This document shows positions 7,730 to 16,211 of a stretch of 36,158 nucleotides of DNA, piece by piece. Within the stretch, counting starts at the first letter, position 1. Every line of letters starts with the position of its first letter. The notes beneath the pieces are model-generated. The model was not told where the DNA came from. It saw only the letters and a program-made list of their open reading frames with translations, and did not search any database. The stretch comes from CAMAPP01 sp046153685. Its GTDB lineage: Bacteria; Pseudomonadota; Alphaproteobacteria; CADEGL01. The stretch spans positions 1 to 36,158 of the forward strand of contig JBJXGH010000127.1 in assembly GCA_046153685.1 (NCBI GenBank), in the 5' to 3' direction. The position numbers and the translations under genes were made by a program.

Positions 7730-8212
7730 TTAGAGCTGGGCGAGCATCGTCTCGGCGTCGCTGATCTTGAATTCGCCTGGCGCCTCGATATTGAGCTTCT
7801 TGACCACGCCGTTCTCGACCATCATCGAGAAGCGCTTGCCGCGCACCCCAAGACCCATGGCGACGAGATCGAGTTCGAGGCCGAGCGCCTTCGAGAAAGT
7901 GGCGCTGCCATCGGCGAGCATCAGAACATTGTCGCCGACATTCTGTGCCTTGCCCCAAGCGCCCATGACGAAGGCGTCGTTCACCGCCAGACATGCGATG
8001 GTGTTTACGCCCTTGGACTTGAGCGCGCTCGCCTTTTCGACAAAGCCCGGCAGGTGCTTGGCCGAGCAGGTCGGCGTGAAGGCACCGGGGACGGAAAACA
8101 GGACGACCTTTTTGCCGCCGAAAATCTCGTCGGTGGAAATCTCAGCCGGGCCGTTGGCCGTCATGTGCTTCAATTTCATTGACGGAATCGTATCGCCCAC
8201 ATTGATGGTCAT
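7730..8212 (-). CDS. Peroxiredoxin, Prx5 type
   Basis: A thiol peroxidase of the Prx5 (AhpE-unrelated, human PRDX5-like) group that reduces hydrogen peroxide and alkyl hydroperoxides. The peroxidatic cysteine is C49 in PGAFTPTCSAKHLPGF, the Prx5 signature. The ACLAVNDAFVMGAWGK and LGVRGKRFSMMVENGVV blocks also match. A conserved resolving cysteine at the C-terminus is not seen; another Cys is at ACLAV. The start is ATG at 8210-8212: AGGAG lies 7 bases upstream, whereas a GTG at 8216-8218 abuts that ribosome site. Length is 160 residues, normal for the family. It is alone on the minus strand, with the end of the thiol-disulfide transducer gene 133 bases upstream; both are thiol-redox proteins, but a shared transcript is not shown. 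Confidence 0.94.
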   Translation of the reverse strand: MTINVGDTIPSMKLKHMTANGPAEISTDEIFGGKKVVLFSVPGAFTPTCSAKHLPGFVEKASALKSKGVNTIACLAVNDAFVMGAWGKAQNVGDNVLMLADGSATFSKALGLELDLVAMGLGVRGKRFSMMVENGVVKKLNIEAPGEFKISDAETMLAQL

Positions 8213-8345
8213 GCTCACTCTCCTCGCATTTTTTGCGGCGTGAAACCGGACTAGCCGGCAACGTCCCGGGGAATCCTAGGGTAAATCTAGGGTGCGTTCG
8301 ACGCCGCTTCAACCACGCGTGCCGCGCCTTCCGCGCAACCCCGAA

Positions 8346-10433
8346 TCACGGCGGACGCGCAGCCTTGGCCAGCGCCGCCTCGATCGCCTGGCCCGAGAGC
8401 AATTCGGGCAAGATCAAGCCCGCCGGCGCGCCCGGACCGAAGACGGCGTTGAAGGGTATGCCCGCCCGGCCGAAGCGGCCGAGAAAGGCGGCGATGCGCG
8501 GATCGGGATTGGTCCAATCCGCGCGCATGGCGAGCGTGCCGGGCGCGCCCAAGGCGGCGGCGATTTCCGGCCGGGCGATTACCGTGCGCTCGTTCACTTT
8601 GCAGGTGAGGCACCAATCCGCGGTCACATCGAGGAATACGATCTGGCCCTGCGCCACCAGTCTGGGAATGTCGCCGGGTGCAAATTCCTGCCAGCGCACG
8701 GCCGAAGATCCGCCCTCGAATACCGCACGCGGGGAGCCCCAGCCACCGGACGCAGCCAAAACCGCCACACCCGCAATCGCCGCCCAGCGCCAGGCCGTGG
8801 CGCGAAGCCATGACAGCGTCGCCGCCATCGCAGCCAGCGCCCCGCCGAGCGCCAAAGCCGAGTGCAGGCCGCGCTGTCCAGCGAGAATCCATAGCAGCCA
8901 TAGAGCAGTCACCGCGAGCGCAAGGCCAAGCGCGACCCGCATGACGCCCATCCATCGCCCGGGGCGCGGCAGCACGCGCGCCGTGCCCGGGAATCCTGCG
9001 ACCACCAGATAGGGTGCCGCCAGCCCGACCCCGAGCGCCGCGAAAATCGCCACGATTTCGCCCGGCCCCCGCGCCAAGGCAAAGCCCACGGCCGTGCCGA
9101 GAAAGGGCGCACTGCACGGCGTCGCCAGCAAGGTCGCCAGCGCTCCCGTGAAAAAATGCGCCCACACATTATCGCCGCCGCTCGCGTTCAGCGCCGCATC
9201 CGCGACCCGCCCCGGCAAACGAATTTCGAACCCACCCCACAGATTGCAGGCGAACAGCACCAGCACCAAGGCCATGAGACCGAGGAAAACCGGCGACTGA
9301 AATTGCAGACCCCAGCCGACCGCATGGCCCGCGGCCTTGAGCGCAATGACCGCGCCGGCGAGGGCCGCGAAGGATGCAAGAATGCCCGCGGCCGTCGCGA
9401 GAAAGCGCCGGCGCACCGCGGGGCGCGACGAATCGCGCGCGGCCGCGACGCCCATCAGTTTCAGCGACAGCACCGGCAAGACGCAGGGCATGAGATTGAG
9501 AATAAGCCCGCCCAGAAGCGCAAGCCCGATCACGGCCGCAAGGGTGCGCCAGCCGGTCTCGGGATCGGGCCCGGGAGCAACCTCTGCGCGCCACTCCCCT
9601 GCCCTGTCGCCATCGACGAGGGTGAGCGTGAGTTCGGTGCCGGCCAGGCCGCGCGCCTCGCCCGCAACGGTTTCGACCGACAGGCGAAGGGTGGTGAAAT
9701 CGCCCGCGCGCGCGACGCGCGGCGCGCCGAAGGCCGCCCATTCCGGCCCCTCGACGAACAGATCGGAGGCCGAGAGCGGGCCGGAATAAATCACTTCGAG
9801 CACTTGGCGCCCGGCCGGGCCGAAAACCGTTGCCGATTCGAGGCGCGGCTCGGCGATCGCGCCCGGCACGCGCCCGCGCGCGCGTTCGATCGCTGCCGCG
9901 TGTTCGGTGACGCCGCCCGCGCCCGCGGGCAAATTGAGCGCGAGTTCCGCCCGGTAGGGAATACAAATCTCGTCGCAGGTCAGATAATCGACCGCGAGCC
10001 GCAAGGCGACTTCGCGCGTGGCATCCCCCGCGCGCGCCGCGATGGGAAACACCACCTCGTCGAGATAGCCGAGCGTGTCGAAGCCGAGCACGGCAAAGCG
10101 CCTGGGCGCCGGCCACGACATCTCGCCCGCCATCAGGTTCTGCGAACCTGCCCAATCGAGGCGCGGCGGAAACCCCGCCGCCCCCGGCGAACGCCAATAG
10201 ATTTTCCAGCCGGACTTCATACGGAACTGGAGGCCGAGCTGCAATTCGCCATCGTCCACGCGCGCGCGCGCCGAAATCAGCCGAACCTCGGTTTGCTCGG
10301 TAAGGGACACCGCGCCCGGCGCGGGATCGGCCTTGGCGAGGTTCGCCTTCGCCATTCCGAGTACACCGAGCATTGCCAGCGCCAGCAGCGCGGGCGCAGT
10401 ATGAAATCTCGTGATCATGAACGGTGAATACAC
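8346..10433 (-). CDS. ScsB/DsbD-family thiol-disulfide transducer
   Basis: This inner-membrane protein is expected to carry reducing power from cytoplasmic thioredoxin to periplasmic thiols. Residues 1-35 hold a signal peptide. A periplasmic alpha-type domain follows, with the cysteine pair in DYLTCDEICIPYRAEL. A core of about eight membrane helices starts near residue 295 and carries the two conserved intramembrane cysteines in LMPCVLPVLSLK and LATPCSAPFLGTA. A C-terminal thioredoxin-like domain has the CxxC motif in TADWCLTCKVNE. This three-part plan is that of DsbD and ScsB; the large N-terminal domain with CDEICIP and the 695-residue length favour ScsB. The first codon of the longest frame is GTG; ATG at 10416-10418 is a good alternative, because the signal peptide begins just after it. 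No clear ribosome site decides. Confidence 0.9.
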   Translation of the reverse strand: MYSPFMITRFHTAPALLALAMLGVLGMAKANLAKADPAPGAVSLTEQTEVRLISARARVDDGELQLGLQFRMKSGWKIYWRSPGAAGFPPRLDWAGSQNLMAGEMSWPAPRRFAVLGFDTLGYLDEVVFPIAARAGDATREVALRLAVDYLTCDEICIPYRAELALNLPAGAGGVTEHAAAIERARGRVPGAIAEPRLESATVFGPAGRQVLEVIYSGPLSASDLFVEGPEWAAFGAPRVARAGDFTTLRLSVETVAGEARGLAGTELTLTLVDGDRAGEWRAEVAPGPDPETGWRTLAAVIGLALLGGLILNLMPCVLPVLSLKLMGVAAARDSSRPAVRRRFLATAAGILASFAALAGAVIALKAAGHAVGWGLQFQSPVFLGLMALVLVLFACNLWGGFEIRLPGRVADAALNASGGDNVWAHFFTGALATLLATPCSAPFLGTAVGFALARGPGEIVAIFAALGVGLAAPYLVVAGFPGTARVLPRPGRWMGVMRVALGLALAVTALWLLWILAGQRGLHSALALGGALAAMAATLSWLRATAWRWAAIAGVAVLAASGGWGSPRAVFEGGSSAVRWQEFAPGDIPRLVAQGQIVFLDVTADWCLTCKVNERTVIARPEIAAALGAPGTLAMRADWTNPDPRIAAFLGRFGRAGIPFNAVFGPGAPAGLILPELLSGQAIEAALAKAARPP

Positions 10434-10533
10434 CTAAAGAAGACCGCCGGACTATCGCTGAAAGCGTCTAGGTACGCGCAACGCGACTTGCCCACAAGCT
10501 CCCCCCATGGGGTCTCACGCCTTCGTGACGGGC

Positions 10534-10562
10534 TTGAACCGGCAATTCGCGCGAGTCTAGAC
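10534..10562 (+). promoter_or_regulatory. Candidate promoter of yqgE with little or no leader
   Basis: TTGAAC (10534-10539) and CTAGAC (10557-10562) are 17 bases apart. A start point 6-8 bases after the -10 box would fall at 10568-10570, on or next to the yqgE ATG at 10570. No Shine-Dalgarno sequence is present before this ATG, so the mRNA could be leaderless. Confidence 0.5.
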
Positions 10563-10569
10563 TCCGGCC

Positions 10570-11142
10570 ATGGGCAAGGAAGGCGATGCCGGGTTTTTGC
10601 CCGGGCAGCTATTGATCGCGATGCCGACGATGGCGGACCCGCGCTTCGAGCGGACCGTCATCTATATGTGCGCCCATTCCCGGGACGGCGCGATGGGCTT
10701 GGTGCTCAATCGGCTCATCGGCTCGGTGACCTTTCCCGATCTTCTCGATCAGCTCGGCATCGCGCCGGAGAATCTCAAGGACGAAATTCGCGTCCATTTC
10801 GGCGGTCCCGTCGAATCGGGCCGAGGTTTCGTGCTGCACACATCGGAGTACATGCTCGAAGGCACGATGGCGGTGGACGCGGCAATCGCGCTCACGGCCT
10901 CGATCGATATCCTGAAGGCCATCGCCGCGGGCGGCGGACCGGGGCGAAAGCTCCTGGCGCTTGGCTATGCCGGATGGGGGCCGGGCCAGCTCGAACAGGA
11001 AATCCAAAAGAACGGCTGGCTGCACGCGCCCGCCGATGCCGAAATCGTGTTCGACTCCGATCTCGAATCCAAGTGGATGCGCGCGCTGGGCAAGCTCGGC
11101 ATCGACCCGAGCGCGCTCTCGACCGAAGCGGGCCGCGCGTAG
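10570..11142 (+). CDS. yqgE: YqgE/AlgH family protein (UPF0301)
   Basis: A 190-residue cytoplasmic protein of the YqgE/AlgH family, whose biochemical role is not settled. The family N-terminus GFLPGQLLIAMPTMADPRFERTVIY (key residues G-Q-L-L-I-A-M-P and F-E-R-T-V) and the following CAHSRDGAMGLVLNR block are textbook. The VHFGGPVESGRGFVLH and GYAGWGPGQLEQE motifs complete the match. The conserved part starts about eight residues after the chosen ATG, so no later start is possible. A promoter-like pair of boxes places transcription start at or beside the ATG. It stands alone on the plus strand, divergent from the ScsB-like gene and convergent with the GNAT gene 168 bases away. Confidence 0.95.
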   Translation: MGKEGDAGFLPGQLLIAMPTMADPRFERTVIYMCAHSRDGAMGLVLNRLIGSVTFPDLLDQLGIAPENLKDEIRVHFGGPVESGRGFVLHTSEYMLEGTMAVDAAIALTASIDILKAIAAGGGPGRKLLALGYAGWGPGQLEQEIQKNGWLHAPADAEIVFDSDLESKWMRALGKLGIDPSALSTEAGRA

Positions 11143-11310
11143 CTGTGGCGCTTCAACGGGTCGTCCTCGGCCCAGGCCGGATGGACAACACCCGGGTCCG
11201 GATGAAAAATCAATGAAAGGCTTGCGGCAAGACCGAAATTGTCCGGCTTGAGAGCGTCCGTCGCGCGAACCGGCGCCTTCCGGAGCATTTGATGGCCGCC
11301 GGCCGCGCGT

Positions 11311-11946
11311 TCATCGCGTAGCGCGTTCGCGCTTCCAATCGTCGTGGAGCAAGCCAAACAACACGTGATCGTGCCACTCGCCGTTGATTCGCAAATAGCC
11401 CCGCGCATAGCCTTCCTGCTGGAAGCCGCATTTTTGCAGAACCCGACGGCTGGCTTCGTTCGCCGGCAAACAGGCCGCCTCCAATCGGTGGAGTTTCAGC
11501 CGCTCGTAGCCGAATTCGACCACCGACGCGAGCGCTTCGGTCATGAGGCCGAGGCGCTCGAAGGGCTGACCGATCCAATATCCGAGCGTGCCCGATTGGA
11601 CGACGCCTCGACGGATATTCGTGAGGCTGATGCCGCCCACAAGGCGCTCGTCGCCGCGCCGGAAGATATGAAAGGAATGGCCCGTGTCGGAGCGCAACTC
11701 GTCGGCGATCTGGTCGAGGCGGCGGCGATAAATCGCGCGCGCCAGCGCGTCCGCCGGCCATGATGGCTCCCACGGTTCGAGAAATGCGCGCGAGACGGCG
11801 CGCAATTCGGCCCATTCGCGCCAATCCCGTTCCGATGGCGCCCGCAGGAACACGCGCCGCGCGTCTAGGCGCAATAGCGGGGTGTTGTACGACAGGGTGC
11901 GCAGCAGACGAAGCATGGCGTGATCGGTACCCGGTTTCTCAGGCAA
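11311..11946 (-). CDS. GNAT acetyltransferase, RimJ/RimL type
   Basis: A 211-residue GCN5-related N-acetyltransferase. The RimJ-like pattern is clear: RVFLRAPSERDWREW at the N-terminus, GGISLTNIRRGVVQSGTLGYWIGQPFERLGLMTEAL carrying the acetyl-CoA-binding loop (here G-x-G-L-M-T), and RLEAACLPANEASRRVLQKCGFQQEGYARGYL near the C-terminus. This group acetylates protein N-termini such as ribosomal S5, but the substrate here cannot be read from sequence. The TTG at 11944-11946 overlaps the end of the M16 peptidase gene by 8 bases; ATG at 11911-11913 is an alternative start (200 residues). No strong ribosome site supports either. It is the last gene of the long minus-strand run and follows thrC-M16, an order frequent in alphaproteobacteria. 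Confidence 0.92.
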   Translation of the reverse strand: MPEKPGTDHAMLRLLRTLSYNTPLLRLDARRVFLRAPSERDWREWAELRAVSRAFLEPWEPSWPADALARAIYRRRLDQIADELRSDTGHSFHIFRRGDERLVGGISLTNIRRGVVQSGTLGYWIGQPFERLGLMTEALASVVEFGYERLKLHRLEAACLPANEASRRVLQKCGFQQEGYARGYLRINGEWHDHVLFGLLHDDWKRERATR

Positions 11947-13201
11947 ATCGTGCTTGGACGCCCTCGATGCTGTCGAGGGTTGCGAGCGGCCCCACGGCCG
12001 CGATCGAGACGGGCCCGTGGAAGATCCGGCGCGCGGCCGCCGCGATCGCCGCCTCGTCCACCGCCCCGATGCGCTCGACGATTTCGGCGATCGGCACGAT
12101 GCGGCCGAACGACATGAGATTTTGCGCCAGTCGTTCGCACCGCGCGCCCGTGCTTTCGAGCGCCATCAGGGTCGTGGCCTTGAGCTGGGCGCGCGCGCGG
12201 GCCAATTCGTCCGCTCCCACCCGCGCGGTCACCGAAATAATTTCGCCGGCGGTGACGGCGATGAGTTCGGGCACCGATGCCTCGCCCGTGCCGGCATAAA
12301 TACCGAACAATCCGCAGTCGAGGTAGGACGACGCAAAGGAGTAGATGGAATAGGCAAGTCCGCGCTTCTCGCGCACCTCTTGGAACAAACGCGAAGACAT
12401 CCCGCCGCCCAGCAGAACCGAGAGCGCGGATGACGAGTAGTAGTCACGGTCGGTCACCGCCACGCCCTCGAAGCCGAGCACGAGGTGAAGCTGTTCGAGC
12501 TCGCGCGCCTCGCGTTTCTCGCCGCCGCCATAGCGCGCGGGTTCAGGCGCCGGGGGCGCACTAGCGGCGCGAGCCATGGCACCGAACAGCCGTTGCGCCA
12601 TGTCCACGACTTGTCCGTGTTCGAGCCGCCCGGCGGCCGCGAGGATGGCGCGCTCGGGCCCGTATTCGGCGTGCAGATGGTCGAACAGCGTGGCGCGGCC
12701 CATCGCCTTGACCGTTTCGCTCGTGCCCAGCACCGAGCGGCCCATGGCCTGGTCGGGAAAGGCCGCGGCCTGGAGATAGTCGAAGACAATGTCGTCGGGA
12801 GTGTCGTTGGCCTGGCCGATTTCCTGGAGAATCACGGTGCGTTCGCGTTCGAGTTCCGCCGCGTCGAATGCCGAATGCTGGAGAATGTCGGCCAGAATAT
12901 CGACCGCGAGCGGCAGGTCGCCCGCCAGAACCTTGGCGTAATAGGCGGTATGCTCGCGCGAGGTATAGGCATTCAACTGACCGCCGACCGCCTCGATTTC
13001 CTCGGCGATGTCCTGCGCGCTACGCCGCGCGGTGCCCTTGAAGGCCATGTGTTCGAGCATGTGCGCGATGCCGTTCCACTCGGGCCGTTCGTTGCGCGTG
13101 CCGGAGGCCACCCACACGCCAACCGAGGCGGTCTCGACATGGGCCATGGCGTCGGTGGCGACGGTGAAACCGTTGGCCAGGTGCGTGATTTCGATCGTCA
13201 T
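11939..13201 (-). CDS. M16 family zinc peptidase, processing-peptidase-like
   Basis: A 420-residue single-unit M16 peptidase related to the beta subunit of the mitochondrial processing peptidase. The inverted zinc motif HxxEH is H47-M-L-E50-H51 in GIAHMLEHMAFKGT, with the downstream glutamate in the ERERTVILQEIGQANDTP segment as expected third ligand. The C-terminal half has GLAYSIYSFASSYLDCGLFGIYAGT, a typical M16 structural block with the R/Y region. Natural substrates of the bacterial proteins are not well defined. No signal peptide is seen, so it is likely cytoplasmic. The ATG overlaps the thrC stop in an ATGA arrangement (13198-13201), which implies translational coupling; thrC-M16 is a conserved neighbour pair. 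Confidence 0.95.
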   Translation of the reverse strand: MTIEITHLANGFTVATDAMAHVETASVGVWVASGTRNERPEWNGIAHMLEHMAFKGTARRSAQDIAEEIEAVGGQLNAYTSREHTAYYAKVLAGDLPLAVDILADILQHSAFDAAELERERTVILQEIGQANDTPDDIVFDYLQAAAFPDQAMGRSVLGTSETVKAMGRATLFDHLHAEYGPERAILAAAGRLEHGQVVDMAQRLFGAMARAASAPPAPEPARYGGGEKREARELEQLHLVLGFEGVAVTDRDYYSSSALSVLLGGGMSSRLFQEVREKRGLAYSIYSFASSYLDCGLFGIYAGTGEASVPELIAVTAGEIISVTARVGADELARARAQLKATTLMALESTGARCERLAQNLMSFGRIVPIAEIVERIGAVDEAAIAAAARRIFHGPVSIAAVGPLATLDSIEGVQARFA

Positions 13202-14604
13202 GCGGCCCCCTTGAGCGCGACGCGCGCTGCGACGAACGCCTTCACCGCGCCGAGATCGTTCGGAAGCGTGGCCACGCGCTCCTCGCGTTCGAACAAATCG
13301 GCAAGGCGCGCGGGCAAGGAAGGGCGCAAGCCGGTGGCGCGCTCGACCGCGTCGGGAAACTTGGCCGGATGCGCGGTCGCCAGCGCCACGATCGGCGTGA
13401 CGGCGTCGCGCCGCCGCGCGCGCGCCGCGGCTACGCCGATTGCGGTGTGGGGATCGAGAAGTTCGCCGGAGGCGTTGTATTCGGCGGCCATCGCCGCCAG
13501 GGTGCCCGCGTCGTCCTCGCGATGGCCGTCGAACAGGGCGCGCACCTCGCGCCAGGCGGATTGTTCGAGCGTCAAGCGCCCGTCCTTGCGAAAGCCGGCC
13601 ATGGCGCGCGCGACGGCCGGTCCGTCGCGGTCGAGGATTTCGAACAATAGGCGCTCGAAATTACTCGAAACTTGGATATCCATGCTGGGCGAGAGCGTGG
13701 GCACGACCGCGCCCATTTCCATGCGTCCGGTTTCGAGGAATCGATGGAGAATGTCGTTGGCGTTCGAGGCGACGACGAGCTGGGAGATCGGCAGGCCCAT
13801 GCGCCGCGCGCCGTACGCGGCCAGCACATTGCCGAAATTTCCCGTGGGCACACTGAAGGCGACGGCGCGCGCCGGCGCGCCGAGCGCGATTGCGGCGGCG
13901 ACGTAATAGACGATCTGAGCCATCACGCGCGCCCAGTTGATCGAATTGACCGCCGACAGCCCCAGGCGTTCGCGCAGTGCCCGATCGGCGAACATCGCCT
14001 TTACCAGATCCTGGCAATCGTCGAACGTGCCGTCGATGGCGATGTTGTGGACATTGCTGTCCGTGACCGTGGTCATCAGCCGCCGCTGAACCTCCGAGAC
14101 CCGACCGCGCGGGTGAAGAATGAAAATGTCGATCGCCGCGCGTCCCCGGCAAGCCTCGATCGCCGCCGCGCCGGTATCGCCCGAGGTCGCGCCGACGATG
14201 GTCACGCGCCGCCCGCGCCGCTTCAGCACGAGATCGAACATCCGCCCCACCAGCTGCATGGCGTAGTCCTTGAACGCCAGCGTCGGGCCGCGGGTGAGGT
14301 CGAGCAGCCAAAGTCCGGTATCGAGTTGGCGCAAGGGCGCCGCCACACGGTGGCCAAAATCGCGGTAGGCGTCCTTTGCCATGGCGGCGAGTTCGGCATC
14401 CGCGATGGTACCGGCGATGAAGGGCGCCATCACGCGCACGGCGAGTTCGTCGTATGAGAGACCGCGAAGGGACTCGAGCGTCGGCGCGTCGAGGTTCGGC
14501 CAGAATTCGGGCACATATAGCCCGCCGTCCTCGGCGAGACCCGCCAAAAGCACATCGTCGAACGGCAGCGCGGGGGCTGCACCTCTGGTGCTGATATAGC
14601 GCAA
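13198..14604 (-). CDS. thrC: Threonine synthase
   Basis: Threonine synthase converts O-phosphohomoserine to threonine with pyridoxal phosphate. The protein has 468 residues from the chosen start, the size of the proteobacterial (non-plant) type. The N-terminus LRYISTRGAAPALPFDDVLLAGLAEDGGLYVP is diagnostic (key residues Y-I-S-T-R-G and D-G-G-L-Y-V-P). The PLP lysine is K112 in PTLAFKDYAMQLVGRMF, and GATSGDTGAAAIEACRGR binds phosphate. I placed the start at TTG 14602-14604 because family similarity begins there; the frame extends to 14664 with no similarity. A GAGGG lies 11 bases upstream, and a small GGGGA/TCCCC hairpin lies ahead of it. It is coupled to the M16 gene downstream; the upstream carboxypeptidase gene ends 91 bases before. 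Confidence 0.95.
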   Translation of the reverse strand: MRYISTRGAAPALPFDDVLLAGLAEDGGLYVPEFWPNLDAPTLESLRGLSYDELAVRVMAPFIAGTIADAELAAMAKDAYRDFGHRVAAPLRQLDTGLWLLDLTRGPTLAFKDYAMQLVGRMFDLVLKRRGRRVTIVGATSGDTGAAAIEACRGRAAIDIFILHPRGRVSEVQRRLMTTVTDSNVHNIAIDGTFDDCQDLVKAMFADRALRERLGLSAVNSINWARVMAQIVYYVAAAIALGAPARAVAFSVPTGNFGNVLAAYGARRMGLPISQLVVASNANDILHRFLETGRMEMGAVVPTLSPSMDIQVSSNFERLLFEILDRDGPAVARAMAGFRKDGRLTLEQSAWREVRALFDGHREDDAGTLAAMAAEYNASGELLDPHTAIGVAAARARRRDAVTPIVALATAHPAKFPDAVERATGLRPSLPARLADLFEREERVATLPNDLGAVKAFVAARVALKGAA

Positions 14605-14695
14605 GGCTCGGTTTTCCCTCGGGGATCGGTCCCCAGGGTACAGGGCGGGCGGCGAATGCTGCAATTACTCTAAATCATTGAAAATAAGCGATATT

Positions 14696-16183
14696 TTAAG
14701 AAAGGTAGCGATTCGCGAGATGGCGTTGGAAAAGCTCGGGGTCGAGGGGCTTTCCGGTCGCGGCGACCAGCAGGGCTTCGGTGTCGAGGACGGACGCGCG
14801 GCCATGCACCTCGCGCCCGAGCCAGGCGATGAGCGGCGCGAACTCGCCGGAAGCGATCTGGCCGTCGAGTCCGTCGAGGCTCTTGCGTGCGGCGGCAAAC
14901 ACTTGCGCGGCGGTCATGGCGCCAAGGGTGTAGGTTGGAAAATACCCCCAGGCGCCGTCGTACCAGTGGATGTCCTGCAAACAGCCGCGCCGATCATCGG
15001 GCGGCACCACGCCGAGCAGAGCCTTCAAGCCATCGGCCCAAGCCCCCGGCAGATCGCCAAGCAGAAGTTCGCCCGCGATCAGCGCGCGTTCGAGGCGATA
15101 GCGCAGGATGACATGCGCGGGATAGGTCACCTCGTCGGCATCCACTCGGATGAACCCGCGTTCGACGCGCGAATAATGACGATGGAGATTTTCGGCGCTC
15201 CACGCCGGGCCCTCGCGCCCGAACGCCGCGCGAATGCGCGGTGCTGCGAAAGTAAAGAAGGCGCGAGAACGGCAGACCTGCATCTCGACGAGAAGGGATT
15301 GGCTTTCGTGCATGCTCATGCCGCGCGCCCGACCCACGGGCTGGCGCCGCCAGGCCGTGGGAAGGCCGCGTTCGTACAGCGCGTGCCCGGTTTCGTGCAG
15401 TACGCCCATGAGGCCGCGCGAGAAATTCGCTTCGTCGTAGCGCGTGGTGATGCGCACGTCCTCGGGCACGCCACCGCAGAAGGGGTGGAGGCTCTCATCG
15501 AGGCGGCCGTGCGCGAAATCGAATCCGAGCGCGGCCATGAACGAGGCCGCCAAGGTGCGCTGCGTCGCGAGAGGAAACGGCCCATCGAGCGCCAATGCGG
15601 GACCCCGCGCGCCTTGGCGCGACAGCACGGCCTCGAGAAAATCGGGCAGGAAGGCGGCATAGGCATCGAACACCGGATCGATGCGCGCGGCGCGGCCGCC
15701 CGGCTCGTACTCGTCGAGCAGGGCGTCGTAGGGCGAACAGCCGAGACGCGCGGACTTGGCGGAGGCCGCCTCGCGCACGAGACGCAGAACTTCCGCGAGA
15801 TGGGGGCGCACGGCTTGGTAATCCGAACGCGGCCGCGCCTCGCGCCAAACCATTTCGGACGCCGAGCACGCCTTGCTCAGCGCCTCGACGAGCGCGCCGT
15901 CGAGCGCGGTCTCGTGATTCCAATTCCGGCGCATCTCGACGAGATTGGCGCGCTGCCAGGAATCGAGGCCGGCCTCGGTCTCGGCCTCGTCCAGAAGCTC
16001 GGCCAGGGCCGGGTCGGCGATGAGGTCGTGGCGCACGCGCCTCAGGGCCGCGAGCTGTTCGGCGCGCGCTCCGGCGCCCCCCGGCGGCATCATCGCCGAC
16101 ATGTCCCAATGCAAGAGACCCGTCGCCTCCTCAAGCGCGGCCATGCGCGCAAAGCGCTGGGTCAGCGCGGCATAGGACTTCAT
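14696..16183 (-). CDS. Carboxypeptidase Taq (M32) metallopeptidase
   Basis: A 495-residue M32 carboxypeptidase, a cytoplasmic cobalt- or zinc-dependent enzyme that trims residues from peptide C-termini. The metal-binding motif HExxH is H263-E264-T-G-H267 in GVLHETGHALYERGLP, and the downstream glutamate lies in GMSMHESQSLLVEMQV. HPFCGGVPEDVRITTRYDEANF is the M32 signature (key residues H-P-F and D-V-R-I-T-T-R). The start is ATG at 16181-16183 where MKSYAALTQRFARMAALEEATGLLHWD begins; the open frame upstream to 16603 overlaps the SURF1 gene and is spurious. It begins 28 bases after the SURF1 stop on the same strand, so it may be read through from the oxidase operon, although functionally unrelated to it. 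Confidence 0.95.
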   Translation of the reverse strand: MKSYAALTQRFARMAALEEATGLLHWDMSAMMPPGGAGARAEQLAALRRVRHDLIADPALAELLDEAETEAGLDSWQRANLVEMRRNWNHETALDGALVEALSKACSASEMVWREARPRSDYQAVRPHLAEVLRLVREAASAKSARLGCSPYDALLDEYEPGGRAARIDPVFDAYAAFLPDFLEAVLSRQGARGPALALDGPFPLATQRTLAASFMAALGFDFAHGRLDESLHPFCGGVPEDVRITTRYDEANFSRGLMGVLHETGHALYERGLPTAWRRQPVGRARGMSMHESQSLLVEMQVCRSRAFFTFAAPRIRAAFGREGPAWSAENLHRHYSRVERGFIRVDADEVTYPAHVILRYRLERALIAGELLLGDLPGAWADGLKALLGVVPPDDRRGCLQDIHWYDGAWGYFPTYTLGAMTAAQVFAAARKSLDGLDGQIASGEFAPLIAWLGREVHGRASVLDTEALLVAATGKPLDPELFQRHLANRYLS

Positions 16184-16211
16184 CGGTGAACCCGCCGCGC
16201 GGCGCGGGACT

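Noticed and set aside
8213..8218. GTG start for the peroxiredoxin two codons upstream
   Set aside because: The GTG touches the AGGAG ribosome site, while the ATG at 8212 has the usual 7-base spacing.
8270..8300. CTAGGGT direct repeat between the peroxiredoxin and ScsB-like genes
   Set aside because: Two short imperfect copies only; no promoter or operator logic could be tied to them.
14660..14700. AT-rich patch upstream of thrC as a promoter
   Set aside because: It is AT-rich, but no pair of boxes with acceptable spacing could be named with confidence, so it was not listed as a feature.
14678..16189. Plus-strand open frame (503 codons) opposite the M32 carboxypeptidase
   Set aside because: It mirrors the real gene codon by codon, is rich in R, H, G and A without domain motifs, and has no ribosome site.
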